A stretch of DNA of 64,000 nt, taken from NCBI GenBank assembly GCA_016865035.1, contig CP018227.1, positions 2,509,501 through 2,573,500 on the forward strand. Reading direction: 5' to 3'. The notes under the pieces were generated by a model. It did not search any database. It was not told where the DNA came from and saw only the letters and a list, made by a program, of their open reading frames with translations. The DNA comes from Kordiimonadales bacterium IMCC3096 (lineage in GTDB: Bacteria > Pseudomonadota > Alphaproteobacteria > Minwuiales > Minwuiaceae). Both the position numbers and the translations under genes were made by a program. Below are positions 53,091 through 60,691 of the stretch, in pieces; the stretch's first letter is position 1; each line of letters starts with the position of its first letter.

Positions 53091-53357
53091 TCAGACCTGA
53101 CGTCGGCGCAGGGCGGCGAGGTCGCTGGAGACGGCGCGGATGGACGCCCGTCGCTGCAGATCATCCAGATCGGTTTCGATGGGCGTCAGCAGGTTGTGGA
53201 ACGCGTCATCCAGGGCCTCTGAGAACTGCAGCTGCAGTTCGGTGCGGCAGGCGTCATCCAGGTCGGATTCCTGCACCGGTTTCAGTGCGGCCTGCAGGAT
53301 GTCCATGCGTTGCTTCAGCAGCCGCTCCCGCTCCTCGATCAGGTCATTCAGGGTCAT
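53091..53357 (-). CDS. Small coiled-coil protein, cassette gene 1
   Basis: An 88-residue, almost entirely helical protein (MTLNDLIEERERLLKQRMDI...), rich in Glu, Arg, Leu and Asp with heptad-like spacing and one Cys. I do not recognise a family. The ATG at 53355-53357 follows the strong ribosome site AGGAGGA. It is the first gene downstream of the operator-embedded promoter at 53387-53414. The small size and the AlpA-like partner recall mobile-element accessory genes, but no other element genes are visible. Confidence 0.72.
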   Translation of the reverse strand: MTLNDLIEERERLLKQRMDILQAALKPVQESDLDDACRTELQLQFSEALDDAFHNLLTPIETDLDDLQRRASIRAVSSDLAALRRRQV

Positions 53358-53386
53358 CGCGTGTCCTCCTGATGTTTCATGCAACC

Positions 53387-53414
53387 AGTATATCGGTAAA
53401 AAGACCGAATGCAA
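53387..53414 (-). promoter_or_regulatory. Promoter with an operator filling the -35/-10 spacer
   Basis: On the minus strand TTGCAT (53409-53414) and TATACT (53387-53392) are separated by exactly 16 bases (53393-53408), and those 16 bases are the inverted repeat TCGGT-N6-ACCGA. The -10 box ends 29 bases before the cassette gene 1 start. A repressor bound here would block RNA polymerase; a MerR-type twist activator is also conceivable. Confidence 0.65.
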
Positions 53415-53431
53415 TGTCTAAGAGGAAAAAT

Positions 53432-53443
53432 ACCGAATTCGGT
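53432..53443. promoter_or_regulatory. Second operator-like palindrome, ACCGAATTCGGT
   Basis: A perfect 12-bp palindrome with the same ACCGA/TCGGT half-sites as the operator inside the promoter, placed 17 bases upstream of its -35 box. It also lies 76 bases before the divergent hydroxyacyl-CoA dehydrogenase gene, so it could affect both directions. Confidence 0.55.
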
Positions 53444-53518
53444 TTCCGGAGCCCACCCGATGCTTGATCCCCCGCATCCGCTCGCGCATTGTCGCGCAAT
53501 GGATGGGGAGGGCCGAGA

Positions 53519-54367
53519 ATGCTGAAGAAGATTGGTGTCGTGGGTGCCGGGCTGATGGGCGCGGAGATCGCGTTCGAGTTTGCCCGTGCGGGCTATGACG
53601 TGCTGCTGAACGACCGCAGCGACGAACTGCTGGAGGCGGCGCGGACGCGGCTGAACGGCATATGGAACAAGGGTCTGGCGCGCGGGTTCTATTCGGAGGA
53701 CGCGGGCTCGCCGCTGGATCGGATGAGTTTCAGTGCCGATCTGAAGAGCTTCGCGGACCGTCAGATCGTGTTCGAAGCGGTCTTCGAGGATGAGCAGGTG
53801 AAAGGCGACGCCTGGGCGCTGCTGGACGGGATCTGCGACGCTGACACGATCTTCTGCACCAATACCTCGACCATCGCCATCTCGACGCTGGCGGCGCATG
53901 TCTCGGTGGCGCGGCGCCCGCGGTTCGTCGGCACGCACTTCTTCTCGCCCGTCAGCCGGATGAAACTGGTGGAGGTGATGCCGGGCTTCGAGACGGATGA
54001 AGCCGTGGTGGAGGAGATGTTCGGCCACCTGAAGGCCGCCGAGAAGCATCCGATCCGCATCAAGGATGTGACCGGCTTCGCCGTGAATCGCCTGCTGCAT
54101 GTCTTCATGATCGAGGCGGTGCGGCTGGTGGAGGAAGGTGTTGCCACGCCGGAGGACATCGACACTGCCTGCAAGCTGGGCCTGGGCCACCCCATCGGGC
54201 CGTTCGAGCTGATGGACGCGGTGACGCTGAGCCTTTGCGAACAGGCGCAGGAGATCATGCACGGGTCCTACGGAGAACGGTTCCGCCCGCGCCCGCTGCT
54301 GAAGCAGAAGGTCCGCGCTGGCCACAATGGCCGCAAGACCGGGCAGGGCTGGAAGAGTTACGACTGA
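53519..54367 (+). CDS. 3-hydroxyacyl-CoA (3-hydroxybutyryl-CoA) dehydrogenase
   Basis: A 282-residue NAD-dependent dehydrogenase. The Rossmann loop is KIGVVGAGLMGAEIAFEFAR, EAVFEDEQVK and NTSTIAISTLA follow, and RFVGTHFFSPVSRMKLVEVM contains the catalytic His. DVTGFAVNRLLHVFMIEAVR and GLGHPIGPFELMD make up the dimerisation domain. The ATG at 53519 follows GGGGAGGG. It probably works in butanoate or beta-oxidation steps with the thiolase-like and hydratase genes further on. A dispersed hairpin repeat follows the stop. Confidence 0.94.
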   Translation: MLKKIGVVGAGLMGAEIAFEFARAGYDVLLNDRSDELLEAARTRLNGIWNKGLARGFYSEDAGSPLDRMSFSADLKSFADRQIVFEAVFEDEQVKGDAWALLDGICDADTIFCTNTSTIAISTLAAHVSVARRPRFVGTHFFSPVSRMKLVEVMPGFETDEAVVEEMFGHLKAAEKHPIRIKDVTGFAVNRLLHVFMIEAVRLVEEGVATPEDIDTACKLGLGHPIGPFELMDAVTLSLCEQAQEIMHGSYGERFRPRPLLKQKVRAGHNGRKTGQGWKSYD

Positions 54368-54373
54368 TTTTCT

Positions 54374-54459
54374 GCCTGTTCCATCCCTCTCCCCCTCCCG
54401 GCCACCCATTTCAGGATACTTGCGTGGGTGGCCGGGAGGGGGAGAGGAATGGAACAGGC
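54374..54459. repeat. Dispersed hairpin repeat, copy C
   Basis: Arms 54374-54408 and 54425-54459 form a 35-bp stem with one mismatch. The loop TTTCAGGATACTTGCG shares AGGATA with copy A. The inner stem matches copies A and B (with GGCCACCCA for GACCACCCA); the outer GCCTGTTCCAT is unique to this copy and paired. It sits between the hydroxyacyl-CoA dehydrogenase and SDR genes. Confidence 0.9.
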
Positions 54460-54487
54460 CACGAAGAACGCACAAGGGGAGACGACG

Positions 54488-55252
54488 ATGGACATCAAGG
54501 GCAAGGTCTGTGTGATCACCGGCGGCGCGGGCGGTATCGGTGCCGCCATGGCGCGGAAGTTCCACGCGGAGGGGGCAAAGGCCGTCGTGGTGGCGGACCT
54601 GGACATGGGGCCGTTGCAGAAGGTGGCGGATTCAGTTGGCGGTCATGCCGTACAGACCGATGTGACCAGCGAGGATGCAATCCGTCATCTGGTGGCGGAG
54701 GCGGAGCGGCTGGCCGGTCCCATCGACATCTTCTGCTCCAACGCCGGTATCGCGCGGCTGGGGGACGAGACCGTGCCCACCGCCGAATGGCAGCTCAACT
54801 GGGACATCCACGTCATGTCCCACGTCTTCGCGGCCCGCGCCGTGATCCCGGGCATGATCGAGCGGGGCGGAGGCTATCTGGTCAATACCGCCTCCGCCGC
54901 CGGGCTGCTCTCCCAGGTGGATTCTGCGACCTATGCCGTCACCAAGCATGGTGCCGTGGCCTTCGCCGAGTGGCTGTCGATCAACTATGGCAACAAGGGC
55001 ATCCGGGTCTCCTGCCTCTGCCCGCAGGCCGTGCGCACGCCGATGATCGGCGACGGGGAAGGGGTGGCCAGCGTCGACGGCATCGTCGAGCCCGATGACC
55101 TGGCCGCCGACGTCGTGGCGACCATGGCGCGGGAGGAATTCCTGATCCTGCCGCATCCGCAGGTGCGCGACTACATCCAGCGCAAGACCGGCAACTACGA
55201 CCGCTGGATCGGTGGCATGCGCAAGCTGCTGTCCAGGTTCGACCAGCGCTGA
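54488..55252 (+). CDS. Short-chain dehydrogenase/reductase
   Basis: A 254-residue classical SDR. The nucleotide-binding motif is VITGGAGGIGAAMARKF, with VADLD after strand 2, suggesting NAD preference; SNAGIA follows, and NTASAAGLLSQVDSATYAVT ends at the catalytic Tyr with Lys three residues later (YAVTK). The ATG at 54488 follows GGGGAGACGACG. The gene is 11 bases before the Old Yellow Enzyme-like gene and likely co-transcribed. The alcohol or ketone substrate is unknown. Confidence 0.92.
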   Translation: MDIKGKVCVITGGAGGIGAAMARKFHAEGAKAVVVADLDMGPLQKVADSVGGHAVQTDVTSEDAIRHLVAEAERLAGPIDIFCSNAGIARLGDETVPTAEWQLNWDIHVMSHVFAARAVIPGMIERGGGYLVNTASAAGLLSQVDSATYAVTKHGAVAFAEWLSINYGNKGIRVSCLCPQAVRTPMIGDGEGVASVDGIVEPDDLAADVVATMAREEFLILPHPQVRDYIQRKTGNYDRWIGGMRKLLSRFDQR

Positions 55253-55263
55253 GAGGGCCGGAA

Positions 55264-56415
55264 ATGAGCAGTGCCCTGTTTTCGCCGATCAGGCTTGGTG
55301 ATGTGGAATTCGCCAACCGGATCGTCATCTCCCCCATGTGCCAGTACATGGCCGTGGATGGTGCCGCCACCGACTGGCACCTGATGCACTATGGCAATCT
55401 GGCGATGAGTGGCGCGGCGCTGCTGTTCACGGAGGCGACGGCGGTCAGTGCCGAAGGGCGCATCAGTGCCCAGTGCCTCGGGCTCTGGACCGACGCGCAC
55501 GAGGCGGCGATCGATCGTTTCATGCGGTTCAGCCGGGACAATGGCGGGCCGGACCTGAAGATCGGGATCCAGCTGGCCCATGCCGGTCGCAAGGCCTCGG
55601 TGCATCGCCCCGCCGATGGCGCACAGCCGCTGACGGCGGCGGAGGGGGCCTGGCAGACGGTTGGTCCCAGCGCCTTGCCCTACGACACCGGCTGGCACAC
55701 GCCGCAGGCCATGGACCGTGCGGCGCTGGACCGGGTGAAGGCCGACTTCGTGCAGGCCGCGGAACGCTCCGCCCGGCTGGGCTTCGACGTCTGTGAATTC
55801 CATGTCGGTCACGGCTATCTGCTGCACCAGTTCCTCAGCCCGTTGAGCAACCAGCGCAATGATGAATATGGCGGCGATCTGGCAGGACGGATGCGCTACC
55901 CGCTGGAGGTGTTTCAGGCGGTGAAGGCCGTATGGCCCGCCGGCCGCCCGCTGGGTGTGCGGGTCTCGGCCACCGACTGGGTCGAGGGCGGCTGGACGGT
56001 GGAGGAAACGGTGGCCTTCGTGCAGGCCCTGAAACAGATCGGCTGCGACTTCGCCGACATCACCACCTCCGGCGTCGATCCGCGCCAGAAGATCCCGGTC
56101 GGGCCGGGCTATCAGGTTGAGTTCGCCGAGACGGTGAAACGTGAGACCGGCATGACCACCATGGCCGTCGGCATGATCAATGATCCGGACCAGGCGGAGG
56201 CCATCATCCGTGACGGCCAGGCCGACTTCGTCATGCTGGCGCGCGGCATGATGTACGATCCGCGCTGGGCCTGGCACGCGGCGGAGGCGCTGGGTGCCAC
56301 GGTCGCCTATCCCGCGCAGTACGCCCGCGCCGAACCCTCCCGCTGGCCCCAGGCCTTCGCCCACCGCCGCGAGACCGCGCCGGACACGATCGGTGACATG
56401 CGGCAGTTGAAGTAG
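55264..56415 (+). CDS. Old Yellow Enzyme family NADH:flavin oxidoreductase (YqjM/XenA-like)
   Basis: A 383-residue FMN enoate reductase. VISPMCQYMAVDG places a Cys as in the thermophilic-like YqjM/XenA class; QLAHAGRKASVHRP, EFHVGHGYLLHQFLSPLSNQ and YGGDLAGRMRYPLEV supply the substrate-binding His residues and Tyr; the C-terminal FVMLARGMMYDPRWAWHAAE is typical. It reduces activated C=C bonds. It is linked to the upstream SDR gene and converges with the ParE toxin gene. Confidence 0.94.
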   Translation: MSSALFSPIRLGDVEFANRIVISPMCQYMAVDGAATDWHLMHYGNLAMSGAALLFTEATAVSAEGRISAQCLGLWTDAHEAAIDRFMRFSRDNGGPDLKIGIQLAHAGRKASVHRPADGAQPLTAAEGAWQTVGPSALPYDTGWHTPQAMDRAALDRVKADFVQAAERSARLGFDVCEFHVGHGYLLHQFLSPLSNQRNDEYGGDLAGRMRYPLEVFQAVKAVWPAGRPLGVRVSATDWVEGGWTVEETVAFVQALKQIGCDFADITTSGVDPRQKIPVGPGYQVEFAETVKRETGMTTMAVGMINDPDQAEAIIRDGQADFVMLARGMMYDPRWAWHAAEALGATVAYPAQYARAEPSRWPQAFAHRRETAPDTIGDMRQLK

Positions 56416-56451
56416 AGGGGGTGGGGAAGAGCGCGTGTCCGATTGCTCAGG

Positions 56452-56751
56452 TCAGAGGTGTCGATCCACGTCCATGCGCTGATGCAGGATGCGCATGATC
56501 TCCAGAGTGGTGTCGGCCTTTCGGTAGAACAGGACATGGGAACCGGCTCTTAGCTTGAAATAGCCCTCACGGACGTCGGCGCGGCTACCCGATACTGAGC
56601 CATCAGCCAACGCCAGGATCGCGGTCATGATCGTGCCATGGTAGCGATCCGCCTGTTCAAGCGACCAGTTCTCGAAGGTGTAGCGCCAGATGTCTTCCAG
56701 ATCGGTTCTCGCGAGCGGAGAAAGCCGGTAGCCCGGATCGCTATCCGGCAT
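56452..56751 (-). CDS. parE: ParE-type toxin of the RelE/ParE superfamily
   Basis: A 99-residue toxin of a type II system. YRLSPLARTDLEDIWRYTFE is the usual ParE start, and REGYFKLRAGSHVLFYRKAD with IMRILHQRMDVDRHL is the conserved C-terminal half. The ATG at 56749-56751 overlaps the antitoxin stop by 11 bases. ParE proteins poison DNA gyrase, RelE-type relatives cut mRNA; the HQRMD ending favours ParE. Key basic residues look intact, so the toxin should be active. Confidence 0.93.
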   Translation of the reverse strand: MPDSDPGYRLSPLARTDLEDIWRYTFENWSLEQADRYHGTIMTAILALADGSVSGSRADVREGYFKLRAGSHVLFYRKADTTLEIMRILHQRMDVDRHL

Positions 56752-56986
56752 GCTTCTTCCGCATTTCCTCCAGGAAGGCATCGCTGTCGAAAGCTTCTGG
56801 GGGACCGGATTCCTCTGCGGCGATCAGGGCGTTCTGCAAGGCTCGGACCCTGGTTTCATGTTCCTCCAGCAGCCGCAGACCAGCCCTGACCACATCGCTG
56901 GCGGAGCCGTAGCGACCGTCCCGAACCTGACTGTCAATGAAGCCGGTGAAATGATCACCAAGCGAGACCGAGGTATTGCGTGCCAT
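56741..56986 (-). CDS. parD: ParD-type antitoxin
   Basis: An 81-residue ribbon-helix-helix antitoxin. The N-terminal TSVSLGDHFTGFIDSQVRDG and YGSASDVVRAGLRLLEEHE form the RHH DNA-binding fold; the acidic, flexible C-terminus (GPPEAFDSDAFLEEMRKKHA) wraps the toxin. The ATG at 56984-56986 follows CAGGAGCAG. It precedes and overlaps parE. Autoregulation through the palindrome at 57017-57031 is expected. Confidence 0.94.
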   Translation of the reverse strand: MARNTSVSLGDHFTGFIDSQVRDGRYGSASDVVRAGLRLLEEHETRVRALQNALIAAEESGPPEAFDSDAFLEEMRKKHAG

Positions 56987-57016
56987 CGTGTGCTGCTCCT
57001 GAAGCTTTCCCGATAG

Positions 57017-57031
57017 TACCAATAATTGGTA
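57017..57031 (-). promoter_or_regulatory. Operator palindrome of the parDE operon
   Basis: TACCAATAATTGGTA is a perfect palindrome around a central A, 31 bases upstream of the parD start. It touches a possible -10 (TACTAT on the minus strand, 57013-57018), so a bound ParD/ParDE complex would occlude the promoter. Confidence 0.65.
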
Positions 57032-57139
57032 AAGCACCATAGCTTCCGCTATGGCGGCATGGCTACCGCGCGCCAGTGGACAGTCGCATCCGGGCGTGCG
57101 GCGCGTTAGGATCGCCTGGCAATTCCTGGGGAGGACGTC

Positions 57140-58675
57140 ATGGACGAATCGCGCATTCCGGTACTGGTGGGCAGTGGCCAGTTCACGCAGCGGGAGCCGG
57201 ATCCGGCGCAGGCGCTGTCGCCGATGGATCTGACCGCGAAGGCGGTGCAGGTGGCGGCGGAGGACAGTGGCGCGGGGGCCGCGCTGATGGCGGCGCTGGA
57301 TACGGTGATCGTCATCCGCGCCTTCTCCGACACAAGCTGGCGCTTTGCCAGCCCCTTCGGCAAGGTCACCAACCCGCCGAAATCGCTGGCCGCCCGGGTC
57401 GGCGCGGAACAGGCGAAGCGGCTGGTCTATACTTGGGCCGGGGGCAACATGCCCCAGTACTGCCTCAACCGGCTGTCGGAGATGGTTGTGCGCGGCGAGG
57501 TGGAGGCCGCGCTGGTCGCCGGGGGCGAGTCGCTGGCGACGCAGAAGGCCGCCCAGCGCGCCAAGCTGGACCTCGACTGGAGCGAGGACGCGGGTGGCGA
57601 GTACGAGGCCTGGGGCGTCGAGAAGATCGGCTGGTCGGACGTGGAGGACATCCACGGTGCGCGCGGCGCGATCTTCGCCTATCCGATGATCGAGAATGCC
57701 ATTCGCGGCAATCTGGGCCGCACGATCCCCGAACACCAGAAGGCGATGGGGCAGATGCTGGCCCACTTCGCCGATGTGGCCGCGCAGAACCCGCTGGCCG
57801 ACCGGCGCGACGGCTTCACGGCGGAGCAGATCTCGGAGGTCCGGCCCGACAATCCCTATATCGGCTTTCCCTACACGCGGCTGATGAACGCCAATGCCTT
57901 CATCGACCAGGGCGCGGCGGTGGTGCTGACCAGCGTCGCCAAGGCGAAGGAGCTGGGCATACCGCGGGAGAAATGGGTATTCCTGCATGGCTGCGCCGAT
58001 GCGCATGACCACTGGTATCTGAGCGACCGGCGCGACTTCCATTCCTCCCCCGCGATCTCCCGCGTCTATCAGGAAACCTTCCGCATGGCGGACACGACGC
58101 TGGACCAGATCGGCGCCATCGACCTCTACAGCTGTTTCACCTCCGCCGTGCAGATCGCCTGTCAGGAAATCGGCCTCAGCCCCGACGACCCGCGCGGGCT
58201 GACGGTCACCGGCGGCCTGCCCTACTTCGGTGGACCGGGGAACAATTACGTCACCCACTCCATCGCGGAGATGATGCAGCGGGTGCGGCAGCAGCCGGGC
58301 ATGAAGGGGCTGGTCACCGCCAACGGCAACTATGTCACCAAGCATTCCGCCGGGATCTATTCGACCGACATGCCGGAAAAGGTCTTTGCACCCGTTGACC
58401 CCGCGACCTATCAGGCCGAACTGGACCAGGTGCCGCATCCGCCCTTCACCGACCTGGCCGAGGGCGCGGCGGAGGTCGAGACCTATACCGTCATGCATGA
58501 CCGCAAGGGGCCGACCTGGGGTCTGCTGTTCGGGCGGATGGATGACGGGACACGGTTCGTCGCCAATACCACCGATGACCCGGACCTGCTGGCCGACATG
58601 ATCGACACCGACTGGCTGGGCCGGAAGGGCCGGGTCGGCAATGACGGTCGCCAGAACATCTTCCACCCCGCGTGA
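57140..58675 (+). CDS. Thiolase-like acetyl-CoA acetyltransferase family protein with altered active site
   Basis: A 511-residue protein of the thiolase-like (SCP-x/acetyl-CoA acetyltransferase) family. RIPVLVGSGQFTQR is a typical start. The canonical nucleophile motif (CASG) is replaced by WAGGNMPQYCLNRL, and the GHP region by GGLPYFGGPGNNYVTH, so it probably does not act as a classical thiolase. The C-terminal extension (about 420-511) resembles an added OB-like domain. The GTG of the MFS gene overlaps its stop by 4 bases, linking the enzyme to transport. Confidence 0.85.
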   Translation: MDESRIPVLVGSGQFTQREPDPAQALSPMDLTAKAVQVAAEDSGAGAALMAALDTVIVIRAFSDTSWRFASPFGKVTNPPKSLAARVGAEQAKRLVYTWAGGNMPQYCLNRLSEMVVRGEVEAALVAGGESLATQKAAQRAKLDLDWSEDAGGEYEAWGVEKIGWSDVEDIHGARGAIFAYPMIENAIRGNLGRTIPEHQKAMGQMLAHFADVAAQNPLADRRDGFTAEQISEVRPDNPYIGFPYTRLMNANAFIDQGAAVVLTSVAKAKELGIPREKWVFLHGCADAHDHWYLSDRRDFHSSPAISRVYQETFRMADTTLDQIGAIDLYSCFTSAVQIACQEIGLSPDDPRGLTVTGGLPYFGGPGNNYVTHSIAEMMQRVRQQPGMKGLVTANGNYVTKHSAGIYSTDMPEKVFAPVDPATYQAELDQVPHPPFTDLAEGAAEVETYTVMHDRKGPTWGLLFGRMDDGTRFVANTTDDPDLLADMIDTDWLGRKGRVGNDGRQNIFHPA

Positions 58676-59910
58676 GCCAGACGGTCGCGCCCGATGCCCT
58701 GCCGGAAACGGTCACCCGGGGTGCGCTGACCGCGCTCGCGGGCACGTTCCTGACCCAGGGGGCGGCGGCCTTCGGCTTCATCGCCTTCAGCCTGCTGGCC
58801 CCCGGACTGGCGCTGGAGACCGGGCAGGACGAGCGGGACTTCGGCCTCGCCTTCTCCTTCATCTTCCTCGGCTCCGCCCTGGCCAGCCCGCTCTGCGGGC
58901 GGATGATGCGCCGCTTCGGCAGCGTCGGGACCATGGTCATCACCCTGTCGGGCATGGCCGCTGTCGCCCTGATCGCCCTGTTCGGCACCTGGGCGACGGT
59001 GATGCTGGCGGCCTTTCTCTACGGGCTGTTCTATGGCCCCTACGGCCCTGCCAACATCACGGTGGTGACGCGCAAGACGCCGAAGCGCCGGGTCGGCCTG
59101 TTCCTCGCCATCCGCCAGAGCGGGGTCTCGCTGGCGGGCGCGGGCGGCGGCTTCATCCTGCCGCCGATCATGGTCGCGGTGGGCTGGCAGCTTGGCGTCT
59201 GGGCGATGATCGGGGTGCTGGTCGCGGCCATCGTCATGACCCTGCTGTTCGCGCCGGTGTTCCGTGTCACCGCGGAACAGCCGACGATGCAGACCGAACT
59301 GCACCGCACCTTCCCGCGCCGTCTTGCCGCCAGTTTCGTACTGCCGCCGAACCTGCGCCTGCTGGGTTTCATCGCGGTGCTGCTGGCCGTGATCCACACG
59401 ACGCTGTTCACCTTCGTCTATATCTACCTGCTGGAGGATATCGGCCTCTCACCGGTGCTGGCCGGACAGTTCTTCGCCATCATCCAGCTGGTGGCCATCG
59501 TCGGCCGACCCGTCATGGGCTGGCTGTCGGATCGCTGGGGGCGGCCGGAACTGGTGCTGCTGGGCATTGCCATGGCCGCCAGCACGTCGGTCGTGCTCGC
59601 CATGATGATCTCCCCCGATACACCGATCTGGATGCTCTATCCGGTGGCCCTGCTGGCGGGCCTTTCGGGCAATACCTGGTCACCGATCTTTGCCATGATC
59701 GTCGGGCGTCGCGCGCCGGAGGGGCAGTTGGCGGAGGTCACGGGACGGGCCTATTCGCTGGCCGCCCTGGGCTGGACCGCATCGCCGCTGATCATGTGGA
59801 GCTTGATCGAGCTTTCCGGGGGATACATGGTGCCGTTCGGCACAGTTGTCGGGCTGGGCATCATCGCGACCATCGCCATTCTGCGCGACATCCGCAGAAG
59901 CGCGGCCTGA
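58672..59910 (+). CDS. Major facilitator superfamily transporter
   Basis: A 412-residue, 12-helix transporter. The loop 2-3 motif appears as GSALASPLCGRMMRRFGSVG and helix 4-5 as RQSGVSLAGAGGGFILPPIM; the second half repeats the pattern at VGRPVMGWLSDRWGRPELVL. The start is GTG at 58672, overlapping the thiolase-like gene. The substrate is probably a carboxylate handled by the adjacent CoA enzymes (inference). A short gap leads to an SDR-like gene. Confidence 0.93.
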   Translation: MSQTVAPDALPETVTRGALTALAGTFLTQGAAAFGFIAFSLLAPGLALETGQDERDFGLAFSFIFLGSALASPLCGRMMRRFGSVGTMVITLSGMAAVALIALFGTWATVMLAAFLYGLFYGPYGPANITVVTRKTPKRRVGLFLAIRQSGVSLAGAGGGFILPPIMVAVGWQLGVWAMIGVLVAAIVMTLLFAPVFRVTAEQPTMQTELHRTFPRRLAASFVLPPNLRLLGFIAVLLAVIHTTLFTFVYIYLLEDIGLSPVLAGQFFAIIQLVAIVGRPVMGWLSDRWGRPELVLLGIAMAASTSVVLAMMISPDTPIWMLYPVALLAGLSGNTWSPIFAMIVGRRAPEGQLAEVTGRAYSLAALGWTASPLIMWSLIELSGGYMVPFGTVVGLGIIATIAILRDIRRSAA

Positions 59911-59947
59911 GCACCGGAAAAGAAGAAACCAACAGGGGGAACGAGAA

Positions 59948-60652
59948 ATGGACGTAGCAGGCAAGAAGGCCATCGTGTTCGGCGGCACCTCGGGCATAGG
60001 TCTGGCCGCCGCGAAGCAGCTTGCGGCGCTGGGCGCCGAGGTCATCGCCGTCAGCCGCAACCCGGATCGTGCAGGTGACCTGCCCGCCGGAATCACCACG
60101 AAAAAGTGCGATACGCTGGACCGCGACGCGCTGCAGGCGCTGTTTGCCGAGTGCGCGCCCTTCGACATCCTGATCAGCGCCGCGACCGGCGGCACCCGCG
60201 CCGTCGGGCCGTTCATGGAAATGGACATGGACGGCTATCAGGCATCCTTCGCCAAGCTCTGGGGCTATACGAACGTGGTGCGCTATGGCGCCGGTCACAT
60301 GACCGACCATGGCTCCATCGTGCTGGTCAGCGGCACCCCGGCGCGCAAGACCAAGCCGGGCCAGGTCGCCATCGGCTCCGTCGGCGGTGCCGTCGAGGCC
60401 ATGGTCCGCGCCGTGGCCCCGGAAATCGCGCCGAAGCGCCTCAACGTCGTCTCCCCCGGTGCCATCGATACTCCGATGGTCGCCCTGGAAGGCCAGGCCC
60501 GCGAAGACCTCTACAAGCAGATGACGGCAAGCCACGTCATCCCGCGCGCGGGAACGGCAGACGAGGTCGCCCAGGCCATCACCTTCATGGTCCAGAACGA
60601 CTTCGTCACCGGCACCACCATCGACGTGGACGGCGGCTGGCTGCTGTCGTGA
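59948..60652 (+). CDS. SDR-fold protein lacking the Tyr-Lys catalytic pair
   Basis: A 234-residue Rossmann protein of SDR shape. The nucleotide motif is IVFGGTSGIGLAAAKQLAAL, and the C-terminal VTGTTIDVDGGWLL is standard for SDRs. At the active site SGTPARKTKPGQVAIGSVGG has the Ser, but the expected Y-x-x-x-K is absent (Ile and Gly instead). It may be a non-catalytic or divergent reductase. AACGAGAA precedes the ATG at 59948. It follows the MFS gene by 37 bases. Confidence 0.88.
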   Translation: MDVAGKKAIVFGGTSGIGLAAAKQLAALGAEVIAVSRNPDRAGDLPAGITTKKCDTLDRDALQALFAECAPFDILISAATGGTRAVGPFMEMDMDGYQASFAKLWGYTNVVRYGAGHMTDHGSIVLVSGTPARKTKPGQVAIGSVGGAVEAMVRAVAPEIAPKRLNVVSPGAIDTPMVALEGQAREDLYKQMTASHVIPRAGTADEVAQAITFMVQNDFVTGTTIDVDGGWLLS

Positions 60653-60691
60653 CGATCTAAGGTTGCGGGGCGGTGGATGGTGCCCGCCCCG

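Noticed and set aside
56987-58666. Very long upstream extension of the ParD antitoxin frame
   Set aside because: The upstream part is antisense to the thiolase-like gene, and a good ribosome site and operator precede the short ATG at 56986.
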